Source of the DNA: an uncultured Dietzia sp.
Lineage (GTDB): Bacteria; Actinomycetota; Actinomycetes; Mycobacteriales; Mycobacteriaceae
Assembly: GCF_937873725.1 (NCBI RefSeq)
Contig: NZ_CALMYY010000066.1
Coordinates: 16,889 to 80,888, forward strand
DNA length: 64,000 nucleotides
Reading direction: 5' to 3'
This document shows, piece after piece, positions 1 to 10,775 of this stretch (the stretch's first letter is position 1; every line of letters starts with the position of its first letter). The position numbers and the translations under genes were made by a program. Under the pieces are notes generated by a model. That model ran no database searches. It was given only the letters and a program-made list of their open reading frames with translations, and was not told where the DNA came from.

Positions 1-2176
<2,176 letters not shown>

Positions 2177-2197
2177 CCCGGGGTCGGCGGCGGGGGG

Positions 2198-5100
2198 TCA
2201 GCGCATCCGCTGCGAGATGACCTTCGAGATGCCGTCGCCTTGCATGGAGACCCCGTACAGGACGTCGGAGACGTCCATCGTCGGCTTCTGGTGGGTGATC
2301 ACGATGAGCTGGCTCGTCTCCCGGAGCTGCTCGAACAGCCCGATGAGCCGCCGGAGGTTGGTGTCGTCCAGCGCGGCCTCGACCTCGTCCATGACGTAGA
2401 ACGGGCTGGGCCGGGCCTTGAAGATCGCCACCAGCATCGCCACCGCGGTCAAGGACTTCTCCCCACCGGACAGCAGCGACAGGCGCTTGACCCTCTTGCC
2501 GGGCGGGCGGGCCTCCACCTCGATCCCGGTGGCGAGCATGTCGTGGGGATCGGTGAGGATCAGCCGGCCCTCGCCGCCGGGGAACAGGGTGGAGAAGACG
2601 CCGCGGAACTCGCGTTCGACGTCGACCCACGCCTCGGTGAAGATCTGCTCGATCCGCTCGTCCACGTCGTCGATCACGCCCTCGAGGTCGGCGCGGGCCC
2701 TCCTCACGTCGTCGAGCTGGGTGGACAGGAACGCGTACCGCTCCTCGAGCGCGGAGAACTCCTCCAACGCGAGGGGGTTGACCTTGCCCAGGGTGGCCAG
2801 GTCCTTCCGGGCCAGCGCGAGTCGCCGCTCCTGCTCCGCGCGCACGAACGGCATGGGCGGGGGCGGGGTGACGTCCTCGCCCCGGTCGCGCGCCGCCTCG
2901 TACTCCTGCATCTCCAACGCCGACGGCGGCAGCTCGACCTCCGGCCCGTACTCGGCCACGAGCACCTCGGGCTCGATCCCGTGCCGCTCCACCACCGCGG
3001 CCTCCAGCTCGGACACCTTGACCTCGAGCTGCGCGCGGACGATCTCGTCGCGGTGGGCGGCGTCTGTCAACCGGGTGACCTCCGCGTCCGCCGCCGACAG
3101 CCCGCCGCGCAGGGAGGCCAGTCGGGTGGTGGCCTCCGACCGGGCGGCGGACAACCGCTCTCGCTCGGCCCCCGCCGGGCCGATCACCTCGTCGAGGCGG
3201 GGCAGCAGCCGCACGCTCAGCGCGTGCACCACGCCGGGGGGCTCCGCGCCGCGACGGCGGGCCGCGGCCGCCCGGGCGGCCCGGGCCCTCGACTCCCCCT
3301 CCGCCTGCGCGGCCCGGCGCAGCGACGCCGACCTGCCGCGGACCCCGCCCGCGCGTTCCTCCGCCGACCGGTGCGCGAGCCTGGCCTCGAGCTCGGCGGC
3401 CCGGGCCGCGACCACCGCCGCCTGCGCGGCGACCCGACCGTCGTCCGCGGGCAGCGTCGCCTCGTCGTCGTCACCCGCGCGGGCGAGCCGGTCGGTGAGC
3501 TCGGCGTGCTCGGCCCGGGAGACGTCGAGCTTGTCGACGGCGATCCGCCGCGACTGCTCGATGCGCCGCACCTCCGCCTCCGCGCGACGGCGCCGCTTGC
3601 CGATGCGCGCGAGCTCGGCGTAGATCTCCTCGATCGCCGCGTCCGACTCCGAGATCGCCGCCAGGGACTCGGAGAAGCGGTCCGCCCGCGCGACGTCCTC
3701 GGCCTCAGCCCCGGCCAGCTCGGCCCGGGTGGTCTCGATCTCCGCGCGCACGGCCTGCCGCTCGGCGACCGCGGCGTCGATCGCGGACTGGATCTCCAGG
3801 CCCGTCCGCCCGGCGGCCGACCCACCGACGGTCCAGCCCGCACCCGCGAGCTCGCCGCCCCGGGTCACGGCGCGGACACGCCGGTCGGCCTCGACCTGGG
3901 CGTGGGCGGCGGCGAGGTCGTCCACCACCACGACGTCCACCAGCAGGGCGGTGACCGCCGCGACGAGGTCGCCGGGAACCCTGACCACGTCCAGCGCCCA
4001 GCGCGCCCCCGTGAGCAGGTCCACGTCGAGGCGGTAGCCCCCGCCGGCGAGCCCGCTCCCCACCAGACCGGCACGTCCGGCATCGGCGTCCCGCAGGGCC
4101 TCCAGGACGGAGCGTCGGTCCACACCCGCGTCGACGACCACGGCGTCCACGGCCGGCCCGAGGGCCACGCCCACCGCGCGCTCCCAGCCGCGCTCGACGC
4201 CGACGAGCTCACCGACGGTCCCCGCCACGGAATCCGGACCGACGTGGCGGACCACCCAGTCGACACCGTCGCCGGCGCCCTTGTTCTGCTCGAGCGTCTC
4301 GATCCGGGCGGCGAGGCTGGCGATCCGGTGATCCGCCTCGCGCTCGATGCCCTGGAGCTCCGCCAGTCGGGCGCGCGCGGCGAGGTGCGCCCGCTCCGCA
4401 CGGCCCAGGTGCTCGTCGAGGCTCTGCTCGCCCTCCGCGTGCGCCCCGACCCGGGCGTGGACGGCGTCGAACTCGGCCTCCGCGTCCGCCACCGCTCCGC
4501 GGGCGTTCTCCGCCTCCGCGTCCAGGCGGGCGATCTCGGCCTGGGTCGACTCCACGCGGGCCGCGAGGGTCTCCACCTTGCCCGCCAGCCGGGCGACCCC
4601 CTCGCGGCGGTCGGCGATCGCGCGCACGGCCTTGAGGTGCTCCGCCTCGAGCCCGGCGAGCGTCTCCTCCGCTCTTCTCAGTGCCTCGGTGGCCCGGCGG
4701 GCCGCGTCCGCGGCGCTCTCGACCTCGGCGGCGAGCTCCTGTTCGTGCGCCGCGGCCCGCTCGGCCTGGCGGTCCAGCTCGTCGGGGTCGGTGCCGTGGT
4801 GGACGGCCGTCTCCGAGGCGAGGGTCCGCGCCCGATCCGCCGCGATCCGCGCGGTCGCGCGGGCCCGCTCGGCCAGGGTCGACAGCGCGAACCACCGCTG
4901 CTGGGCCGCGTCCGCCTCGGGCGTCAGCCGGTCGAGCCCGGCCTGGGTGTCGGCCACGGCCCGGGCCAGCTCGTCGCGGCGATCGACGGCCGCGGCCACC
5001 TCCCCGGCCAGCCTCGAGCGCACGCTCTCGGCGTCGGCGAGTTCGCCGCGCCGGGTCACCAGGTCGTCGGCGGCCAGCCGGAAGGTCGCATCCCGCAGGT

Positions 5101-5761
5101 CGGCCTGGATCGTCTGCGCGCGCCGCGCCACCTCGGCCTGCCGTCCCAGCGGCTTGAGCTGACGGCGCAGCTCCCCGGTGAGGTCGCTCAGCCGGTCGAG
5201 GTTGCCCTGCATCCCGGCGAGCTTGCGCTGCGCCTTCTCCTTACGACGGCGGTGCTTGAGGATGCCCGCGGCCTCCTCGATGAAGGCCCGGCGCTCCTCG
5301 GGCTTGGACTCGAGGATCTCCGCGAGCTTGCCCTGGCCCACGATCACGTGCATCTCCCGGCCGATACCGGAGTCCGAGAGGAGTTCCTGCACGTCCATCA
5401 GGCGGGCGCGGTCGCCGTTGATCTCGTATTCGGTCGCACCGTCGCGGAACATCCGCCGTGTCAGCGACACCTCGGCGTAGTCGATCGGCAGCGCGCCGTC
5501 GGAGTTGTCCAGGGTGAGCGTGACCTCCGCGCGGCCGAGCGGCGCCTTGCCGGTGGTGCCGGCAAAGATGACGTCCTGCATCTTGCCGCCGCGCAGCGTC
5601 TTGGCGCTGTGCTCGCCCATGACCCAGGTCAGAGCGTCCACGACGTTGGACTTGCCCGAGCCGTTCGGTCCGACCACGCAACAGATCCCGGGTTCGAACC
5701 TCAGGGTCGTGGGCGCCGCGAAGGACTTGAAGCCCTTGAGCGTCAGCGACTTGAGGTACAC
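2198..5761 (-). CDS. smc: Chromosome partition/condensation protein SMC
   Basis: 1187-aa SMC ATPase that organises and segregates the chromosome, normally with ScpA and ScpB. Domain order is canonical. The N-terminal Walker A GPNGSGKSN (about residue 32) is followed by a long charged coiled coil, a hinge rich in Gly/Val (about 490-640) and a second coiled coil. The C-terminal ABC signature LLSGGEKSLTA and Walker B FYVMDEVEAALD follow. The start is GTG in the context VYLKSLTLKGFKSFA, the universal SMC N-terminus. It lies 16 nt downstream of acyP on the same strand, the same order as in mycobacteria, so it is probably the last gene of the DUF177-rnc-mutM-osmC-acyP-smc transcript. The strongly biased GC3 creates a long antisense frame that is not a gene. 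Confidence 0.97.
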   Translation of the reverse strand: MYLKSLTLKGFKSFAAPTTLRFEPGICCVVGPNGSGKSNVVDALTWVMGEHSAKTLRGGKMQDVIFAGTTGKAPLGRAEVTLTLDNSDGALPIDYAEVSLTRRMFRDGATEYEINGDRARLMDVQELLSDSGIGREMHVIVGQGKLAEILESKPEERRAFIEEAAGILKHRRRKEKAQRKLAGMQGNLDRLSDLTGELRRQLKPLGRQAEVARRAQTIQADLRDATFRLAADDLVTRRGELADAESVRSRLAGEVAAAVDRRDELARAVADTQAGLDRLTPEADAAQQRWFALSTLAERARATARIAADRARTLASETAVHHGTDPDELDRQAERAAAHEQELAAEVESAADAARRATEALRRAEETLAGLEAEHLKAVRAIADRREGVARLAGKVETLAARVESTQAEIARLDAEAENARGAVADAEAEFDAVHARVGAHAEGEQSLDEHLGRAERAHLAARARLAELQGIEREADHRIASLAARIETLEQNKGAGDGVDWVVRHVGPDSVAGTVGELVGVERGWERAVGVALGPAVDAVVVDAGVDRRSVLEALRDADAGRAGLVGSGLAGGGYRLDVDLLTGARWALDVVRVPGDLVAAVTALLVDVVVVDDLAAAHAQVEADRRVRAVTRGGELAGAGWTVGGSAAGRTGLEIQSAIDAAVAERQAVRAEIETTRAELAGAEAEDVARADRFSESLAAISESDAAIEEIYAELARIGKRRRRAEAEVRRIEQSRRIAVDKLDVSRAEHAELTDRLARAGDDDEATLPADDGRVAAQAAVVAARAAELEARLAHRSAEERAGGVRGRSASLRRAAQAEGESRARAARAAAARRRGAEPPGVVHALSVRLLPRLDEVIGPAGAERERLSAARSEATTRLASLRGGLSAADAEVTRLTDAAHRDEIVRAQLEVKVSELEAAVVERHGIEPEVLVAEYGPEVELPPSALEMQEYEAARDRGEDVTPPPPMPFVRAEQERRLALARKDLATLGKVNPLALEEFSALEERYAFLSTQLDDVRRARADLEGVIDDVDERIEQIFTEAWVDVEREFRGVFSTLFPGGEGRLILTDPHDMLATGIEVEARPPGKRVKRLSLLSGGEKSLTAVAMLVAIFKARPSPFYVMDEVEAALDDTNLRRLIGLFEQLRETSQLIVITHQKPTMDVSDVLYGVSMQGDGISKVISQRMR

Positions 5762-5777
5762 GGGTGTCGATCCTAGG

Positions 5778-6068
5778 TCAGCGCTCCCCGAATCCGTCGA
5801 GGCCGCCCCGGGCGGGCTCCCAGGAGTCCACGACCAGATCCACCCGTCCCGGGGTGTCCCCGCCGCGGAGGAGGCCCACCAGGGCCCTGCACCCGTCCTC
5901 CGGCCCCTCGGCCACCACGTGGACGCGTCCGTCGGGCTTGTTGGTGGCGTGCCCGGTCAGTCCCAGTTCGAGCGCGCGGCTCCGGGTCCACCAGCGGAAG
6001 CCGACGCCCTGGACCCGGCCGTGCACCCAGGCCACCACCCGGACGGGACCCGGGCCCGGACCGCTCAC
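5778..6068 (-). CDS. acyP: Acylphosphatase
   Basis: 96-aa acylphosphatase, hydrolysing carboxyl-phosphate bonds in small metabolites. The [11 protein letters not shown] phosphate-binding loop with the catalytic Arg and the later [11 protein letters not shown] segment with the catalytic Asn are both present, and the length is typical. The start is GTG at 6068, whose bases overlap the osmC stop (GTGA), so translation is probably coupled. It sits directly upstream of smc as in mycobacteria (Rv2922A region, from memory). No unusual feature. Confidence 0.92.
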   Translation of the reverse strand: MSGPGPGPVRVVAWVHGRVQGVGFRWWTRSRALELGLTGHATNKPDGRVHVVAEGPEDGCRALVGLLRGGDTPGRVDLVVDSWEPARGGLDGFGER

Positions 6069-6562
6069 GCCGTGGTCCCCGTCGACCCGGTGTCGAACGC
6101 AAGATCGACCTCGGTGCCCGCCGTCAGTGTCCGGCCGACCGTGCACGCCTTGTCCACGGAGCGGCGGATCATGTCGAGCAGGCGATCCCGCATGGCGGGG
6201 TCGAGCCCGGAGAGGTCGAGCTGGTAGGTCTCCTCCAGCCGCGGATACCGCTCGGCCTCGCGGTCCGCGGCCCCGGCCACGTGGACGGTGGCGGAGTAGT
6301 CGTCGCCGAGCCTGCGGGAGACGGTGAAGTCCGAGGCCATCGCCGTGCACGCGGCGAGCGCGATCTTGAGCAGCTCACCCGGGGTGAACACGCCCTCGAC
6401 GTCGGCCGAGCCGATCTCCACCCGGGCGCCCCGGCTCGACAGGCCCTGGTAGCGACGGGTGCCCGTCCGGTCCACGCGCAGCTCCGTGGCGGCCGGGGGC
6501 GCCTGCCGGGTCGGGGTCGGGTTCGACGGGGGGTTCCGGATCGGCTCTGTCATGCCGGTCAT
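6065..6562 (-). CDS. OsmC/Ohr family peroxide-type protein
   Basis: 165-aa OsmC-family protein. Members reduce organic hydroperoxides through two redox cysteines. Here one is in the LAACTAMAS segment (about residue 70) and the second in KACTVGRTL (about 130), the spacing expected for the family. The N-terminus is Pro/Thr-rich and probably disordered. The first ATG was chosen because it overlaps the mutM stop (ATGA); a second ATG three codons on (MTEPI) is an alternative. The gene is sandwiched between mutM and acyP, which suggests co-expression with oxidative-damage repair. Whether it acts as OsmC or Ohr cannot be decided from sequence alone. Confidence 0.88.
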   Translation of the reverse strand: MTGMTEPIRNPPSNPTPTRQAPPAATELRVDRTGTRRYQGLSSRGARVEIGSADVEGVFTPGELLKIALAACTAMASDFTVSRRLGDDYSATVHVAGAADREAERYPRLEETYQLDLSGLDPAMRDRLLDMIRRSVDKACTVGRTLTAGTEVDLAFDTGSTGTTA

Positions 6563-7467
6563 CGTACGACCGCCCGGCGCGCGGCCCGGGCCCGGCGGGG
6601 CGCCGGCTGACAGACCGGGCAGAAGTGGGACCCGCGGTTCATGAAGTCCTCCCGCACGACCGGCGACCCGCACCGCGCGCAGGGTCGCCCCGCACGTCCG
6701 TAGACGTCGAGCGAGCGGTCGAAATACCCGGACGCCCCGTTGACGTTGACGTACAGCGCGTCGAACGAGGTCCCCCCGGCGTCCAGGGCGTCCGCCATCA
6801 CCGCACGGGCGTGGTCGAGCAGCCCGGTGACGGCGCGGAGCGTCACCGTGCCGGAGCGACGCCGGCCGTGGATCGCCGACCGCCACAGGGCCTCGTCGGC
6901 GTAGATGTTGCCGATCCCCGAGACGACCGTCTGGTCCAGCAGGAGCCTCTTGACCTCGGTGTCGCGGCGCCGGATGGTCCGGGCGGTGGCGAGGGGGTCG
7001 AACCCGGGCTCGAACGGGTCCGCCCCGATGTGGGCGGCCGGCGCGGGCAGGAGCACCCCGGTGCCGTCGAGGGCCTCCGCCAGGGGCACGACGGTCCACC
7101 CGCCGAACGTCCGCTGGTCCACGAAGCGCAGCTCGCAGCCGTCGTCGAGCCCGGCCCTCGCGTGCAGGTGGCGCACCGGCGGCGCGCCGGCGTCGGTCAC
7201 CAGCATCTGGCCGCTCATCCCCAGGTGCACGAGGAGGCAGTCCGCGCCGACGGTGTGATCGCCGTCCAGGGTCAGCCACAGGTACTTGCCGCGCCGCCGG
7301 GCGCCGCTCACGGTGCGCCCGCCCAGCCGCGCGACGATCTCCGCCGGGCCGCCGGGTTGGCGGCGGGCCGTCCGTGCCCCTGACACCTCGACCCGGTCGA
7401 TCCTCCGGCCCACCACGTGGGTCTCGAGGCCGCGGCGCACCACCTCGACCTCGGGCAGCTCGGGCAT
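6559..7467 (-). CDS. mutM: Formamidopyrimidine-DNA glycosylase
   Basis: 302-aa base-excision repair glycosylase/AP lyase removing 8-oxoguanine and FapyG. The protein starts MPELPEVEVVRRG, giving the N-terminal Pro nucleophile (P2) and Glu3, so the ATG at 7467 is certain even though the frame stays open upstream. The C-terminal zinc finger C-X2-C-X16-C-X2-C (CARC...CPVC) is intact, with the DNA-binding Asn/Arg region before it. It starts 1 nt after the rnc stop and overlaps osmC by 4 nt, so it is inside a tight operon. Confidence 0.97.
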   Translation of the reverse strand: MPELPEVEVVRRGLETHVVGRRIDRVEVSGARTARRQPGGPAEIVARLGGRTVSGARRRGKYLWLTLDGDHTVGADCLLVHLGMSGQMLVTDAGAPPVRHLHARAGLDDGCELRFVDQRTFGGWTVVPLAEALDGTGVLLPAPAAHIGADPFEPGFDPLATARTIRRRDTEVKRLLLDQTVVSGIGNIYADEALWRSAIHGRRRSGTVTLRAVTGLLDHARAVMADALDAGGTSFDALYVNVNGASGYFDRSLDVYGRAGRPCARCGSPVVREDFMNRGSHFCPVCQPAPRRARAARRAVVR

Positions 7468-7468
7468 G

Positions 7469-8167
7469 TCAGCGAGCGGCCCGGTCCAGGGCGGCCCACG
7501 CCTGCTCGGCGGCGTTCTGTTCGGCCTCCTTCTTGGTCCGACCGACGCCGTCACCCAGCGGCTCGTCGCCGACGTGGGCGACCGCGGTGAACGTCTTGGC
7601 GTGATCCGGCCCCGAGGACGCGATCTCGTACCGCACCCTGGGCCGGCCGAGGGCCGAGCATTTCTCCTGCAGGCTGGTCTTCCAGTCCAGGGCCGCGCCG
7701 AGGGTCGGGATCACCCGCAGACGATCGCCGATGATCCCCTCGACGACCGTGCGCGCCACCTCCAACCCGTGGGTGAGGTAGACGGCGCCGAACACCGCCT
7801 CGAGGGTGTCGGCGAGGATCGACTGCTTGTCCCGCCCCGCCGTGAGCTCCTCCCCCCGTCCGAGCCTGAGGTGGGCGCCCAGCCCGTCGGGGCCCAGTTC
7901 CCGGGCGATGTCGGCGAGGACGTAGGTGTTGACCAGGCTCGCCCGGATCTTGGCGAGGTCGCCCTCCGGCCGGTCCGGGTACGCGAGGTAGAGGTACTCG
8001 GTCACGACCAGTTCGAGGACGGCGTCCCCGAGGAACTCCAGCCTCTCGTTGTCCGGGAGCCCCCCGTGTTCGTAGGCGTAGGACCGGTGGGTGAGCGCCT
8101 GGAGGGCCAGCTCCGCGGGAAGCTCCACGCCGAGCACCTCGCCGAGGGCGGAGGACGGGTCCGTCAC
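7469..8167 (-). CDS. rnc: Ribonuclease III
   Basis: 232-aa double-strand-specific endoribonuclease that processes rRNA precursors and structured mRNAs. The signature NERLEFLGDAVLELVV (about residues 42-57) carries the metal-binding acidic residues, a second catalytic region DTLEAVFGAVYL follows, and the C-terminal third is a double-stranded RNA-binding domain with GRTKKEAEQNAAEQAW. The start is GTG at 8167, overlapping the upstream DUF177 stop by 4 nt. In many bacteria rpmF lies between DUF177 and rnc; here the two genes touch, as in mycobacteria. Confidence 0.96.
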   Translation of the reverse strand: MTDPSSALGEVLGVELPAELALQALTHRSYAYEHGGLPDNERLEFLGDAVLELVVTEYLYLAYPDRPEGDLAKIRASLVNTYVLADIARELGPDGLGAHLRLGRGEELTAGRDKQSILADTLEAVFGAVYLTHGLEVARTVVEGIIGDRLRVIPTLGAALDWKTSLQEKCSALGRPRVRYEIASSGPDHAKTFTAVAHVGDEPLGDGVGRTKKEAEQNAAEQAWAALDRAAR

Positions 8168-8754
8168 TCGGCTCCCTCGCCGATCTCCGTGGTGCCGAAC
8201 TTCTCCGCCAGGCCGGCCCAGCGCGGGTCGATGCGCCCCTCCGTGCTGCCGGAGACCCCGTCGGGGGCGGGTGTGTCGGCGTTCACGCACTCGGTGCGCC
8301 CGTAGTCGGTACAGGTGGGCGACATCGGGAACTCGAGGCCGAACGCGTCGACGAGCGCGGGCTCCAGGTCCAGCAGGTCGCCGTCGAGGAGGCGAACCTC
8401 GTCCTCCTCGGCCGCGTGCGCGGTGTCGGTGCCGTGGCCGGCGTACATCTCCGTGAGCGTGACCCCCACCTCGGTGGTGAACCCGCCCAGGCACCGGGCG
8501 CACTCGACGGTGGCGGACCCGGTCACCGACCCGGTCACGAGGACCCCCTCGTCGACGAAGGTCAGGTCGAGGTCGAGCTCGACCTCCGAGCCCTCGGGGA
8601 TCCGGATCATCTCGACACCGATGTCCGACGGCAGTACGGCGGCGCGCCGCACCTGCGTCATGGCACCGGGGGTTCGGGCGATGCTGCGGGTGTCGAGGAC
8701 GAGGGAATCGGCGGCCGGGCGGCCTTGGCGGAGCGGGCGTGAGGTGGTGGACAC
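8164..8754 (-). CDS. DUF177 (YceD-like) protein, 23S rRNA-associated
   Basis: 196-aa DUF177/YceD protein. E. coli YceD and plant homologues are linked to 23S rRNA accumulation; a role in ribosome assembly here is inferred. The family core VECARCLGGFTTEV (a CxxC pair, about residues 86-98) is visible, and a second pair, CTDYGRTEC, follows near 150. The GTG at 8754 gives an N-terminus (VSTTSRP, then LVLDTRSIARTPGAM) like other actinobacterial members. Upstream is sepIVA (23-nt gap), downstream rnc (4-nt overlap). rpmF, the usual downstream partner, is absent. Confidence 0.88.
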   Translation of the reverse strand: MSTTSRPLRQGRPAADSLVLDTRSIARTPGAMTQVRRAAVLPSDIGVEMIRIPEGSEVELDLDLTFVDEGVLVTGSVTGSATVECARCLGGFTTEVGVTLTEMYAGHGTDTAHAAEEDEVRLLDGDLLDLEPALVDAFGLEFPMSPTCTDYGRTECVNADTPAPDGVSGSTEGRIDPRWAGLAEKFGTTEIGEGAE

Positions 8755-8777
8755 GCCCAGCAGACTACCCGTCGGGG

Positions 8778-9569
8778 TCAGTAGTTCCCGAAGCCGTCGC
8801 CGTAGTGCTCGTCCTCGCGGGTTCCGCGCCGACCGGGTGCGTCACGCCGCGCGGCCGGGGCGACCCCGTGGAGTTCCTCCCGGCCGCGGGCCACCGTCCG
8901 CATGGTCGCACCGAGGAACTCCTCGAATCGCGCCATCTTGTCGTCGATGTAGGCGTCGCACTCCTCCCGCCGGCGGTCGCTCTCGGCGTGCGCGGCGTCG
9001 CGGACCCGGCCCGCCTCCTCGTCGGCGATCCGGACCACCTCGGACTCCGAGAGCATCCGCTGCTGCTCCTGGCGCGCCTCGGTGATCGTGCGGTCGTAGA
9101 TGACGTTGGCCTGCTCGACCAGGCGGTCGGACTCGGCCCGGGCCCGGATCGTGGTGGACTCGGCCTCGCGGCGGGACCTGTCGAGCACCTCCGCGGCGTC
9201 CGCCCGTGCGTCTCCCACGAGGCCGTCCGCATGAGCGGTCGCCTCGGCGACCATCCGGTCGGCGCGCGCCTTCGCGTCCGCCAGCATCGCGTCGGCGTCC
9301 GCCCGCGCCTCGCGCAGCGTGTGATCCGCCTCCGCGTCGGCGGCGGCCACGGTGTCCCGGGCGGTCGCGTCCGCCTCCGCGAGCACCCTGTCCCGCTGGT
9401 CCAGGACGTCCTGGGCGTCGTCCAGCTCACCGGGGAACGAGTCCCGGATGTCGTCGAGCAACAGCAGGGACTCGTGCCTGGGCACCATGCAGTTGGCCGT
9501 CATCGGCAGACTGCGGGCGTCCTCGATCATCGCGTTCGGCTCGTCGAGGGCCTGGAACACTCTGTACAC
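8778..9569 (-). CDS. SepIVA-type DivIVA-domain septation/envelope protein
   Basis: 263-aa protein, mostly charged coiled coil (about residues 45-220) rich in Ala/Asp/Glu/Arg heptads. The N-terminal segment VYRVFQALDE, then PMTANCMVPR and LLLLDDIRDSFPGELDDAQDVLD, closely resembles mycobacterial SepIVA (Rv2927c), an essential cytoplasmic protein needed for septation and subpolar envelope growth. The C-terminal tail is Gly/Arg/Asp-rich and ends GDGFGNY. The start is GTG. It lies immediately upstream of DUF177-rnc, the same context as SepIVA in mycobacteria. Assignment is by remembered sequence and synteny. Confidence 0.88.
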   Translation of the reverse strand: MYRVFQALDEPNAMIEDARSLPMTANCMVPRHESLLLLDDIRDSFPGELDDAQDVLDQRDRVLAEADATARDTVAAADAEADHTLREARADADAMLADAKARADRMVAEATAHADGLVGDARADAAEVLDRSRREAESTTIRARAESDRLVEQANVIYDRTITEARQEQQRMLSESEVVRIADEEAGRVRDAAHAESDRRREECDAYIDDKMARFEEFLGATMRTVARGREELHGVAPAARRDAPGRRGTREDEHYGDGFGNY

Positions 9570-9687
9570 GCTCGTCCCTTCACCGGTTCGTCACTCTTGC
9601 CAGACCAGTGTGCCCGCAACCCGGTCCCGGCCGCCGGTGCGGCGGCGGTGTGTCCGCAGGTCGGGGTCGCGGCGGCCCCCGCGGGAC

Positions 9688-10161
9688 TCAGGCCAGACGG
9701 TCCTTCAGCGCGCGCGCGACGGTGTCCGGCAACAGGTGTGAGACGTCGCCGCCCAACCGCGTGACCTCACGGCACAGCGACGAGGAGACGAACGACAGGT
9801 CGGACCGGGTGGGCAGGAACACCGTGTCGATCCCGGCGATCGACCGGTTCATGTGGGCCATCGGCAACTCGTAGTCGTAGTCGGTGGAGTCCCGCAGGCC
9901 CTTGACCACCGCCGTGGCCCCCCGGTCGCGGCAGTAGTCCACGAGCAGGCCGTAGAAGCTGTCCACCCGCACGCCGGGGATGTCGGCGCACACTTCCCCG
10001 ATGAGGGCCTTGCGCTCGTCGATGGAGAACGTGCCCTGCTTGTTGGGGTTGGCCACCACGCACACGATCACGTCGTCGAACAGGTCGGCCGAGCGCCGGA
10101 TGATGTCCAGATGCCCGAGGGTCACCGGATCGAACGAGCCTGGGCACACGACTGTGGTCAT
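9688..10161 (-). CDS. coaD: Phosphopantetheine adenylyltransferase
   Basis: 157-aa enzyme for the fourth step of coenzyme A synthesis (4'-phosphopantetheine + ATP to dephospho-CoA). The nucleotidyltransferase signature GSFDPVTLGHLD (residues 8-19, HIGH-like T/GH) and the later FVSSSLCREV (ISSS-type motif) are present. Length is typical. The ATG overlaps the rsmD stop (ATGA), as in most actinobacteria. The short interval downstream, before sepIVA, is where mycobacteria carry the PDIM lipid gene cluster. Confidence 0.96.
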   Translation of the reverse strand: MTTVVCPGSFDPVTLGHLDIIRRSADLFDDVIVCVVANPNKQGTFSIDERKALIGEVCADIPGVRVDSFYGLLVDYCRDRGATAVVKGLRDSTDYDYELPMAHMNRSIAGIDTVFLPTRSDLSFVSSSLCREVTRLGGDVSHLLPDTVARALKDRLA

Positions 10162-10745
10162 GGGGCGACCGTATCAACCGGCCGGGCCATCTCGACGGCG
10201 GTCTCCCCGTAGGTCCGGTCGAACACCACCTCGTAGCCGTCGGGCCACCGCACCGCCGGGGACCGCCTGGACCTCTCCCACACCACGAGCGCGTCGCGGG
10301 AGAGCCACCCGCCCTCGAGAAGCGCCTCCAGCACCGGCCCGTCGAGATCGCCGGAGGCCTCGTACGGCGGATCCGCCAGGACGAGGTGGAAACCCCCCGC
10401 CACGGGGCAGGGACCGGCGACGGCGGTCGGCAGCGCCGCCCGCCTGATGATCGCCTCGACCGAGGGGAGGGACGACGACACGCCCGTCGTGTTGCCCTTG
10501 AGGACCGCGGCGGCACGCGGGTTCTCCTCGACGAACCAGGCCACGTCCGCACCCCGCGAGACCGCCTCGAGCCCGAGGGCCCCCGACCCGGCGAAGAGGT
10601 CCAGCACCGCGGCCCCCTCCAGGTCCACCCGGCTGACGATCGCACTGAAGAGGGCCTCGCGGACCCGGTCGGTCGTGGGCCGCGTCCCCGCGGGCGGGAC
10701 GGCGAGCTGCCGCCCACGCAGGCGTCCCGAGATGATTCGCGTCAT
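10158..10745 (-). CDS. rsmD: 16S rRNA (guanine966-N2)-methyltransferase
   Basis: 195-aa SAM-dependent methyltransferase modifying G966 of 16S rRNA. It starts MTRIISGRLRGRQL, has the SAM-binding VLDLFAGSGALGLEA (about residues 48-62) and the catalytic DPPY tetrapeptide (about 126). It is coupled to coaD by a 4-nt overlap and follows recG with a 30-nt gap. The recG-rsmD-coaD order is conserved in actinobacteria. Confidence 0.95.
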   Translation of the reverse strand: MTRIISGRLRGRQLAVPPAGTRPTTDRVREALFSAIVSRVDLEGAAVLDLFAGSGALGLEAVSRGADVAWFVEENPRAAAVLKGNTTGVSSSLPSVEAIIRRAALPTAVAGPCPVAGGFHLVLADPPYEASGDLDGPVLEALLEGGWLSRDALVVWERSRRSPAVRWPDGYEVVFDRTYGETAVEMARPVDTVAP

Positions 10746-10775
10746 GGTGCTCTCCAGCGTCGAGGGGTCGGGAGG

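Noticed and set aside
2240..5776. 1178-codon open frame antisense to smc
   Set aside because: The SMC frame carries all catalytic motifs. The opposite frame is low-complexity (Arg/Gly/Pro/Leu/His) and arises from high GC3 suppressing stop codons.
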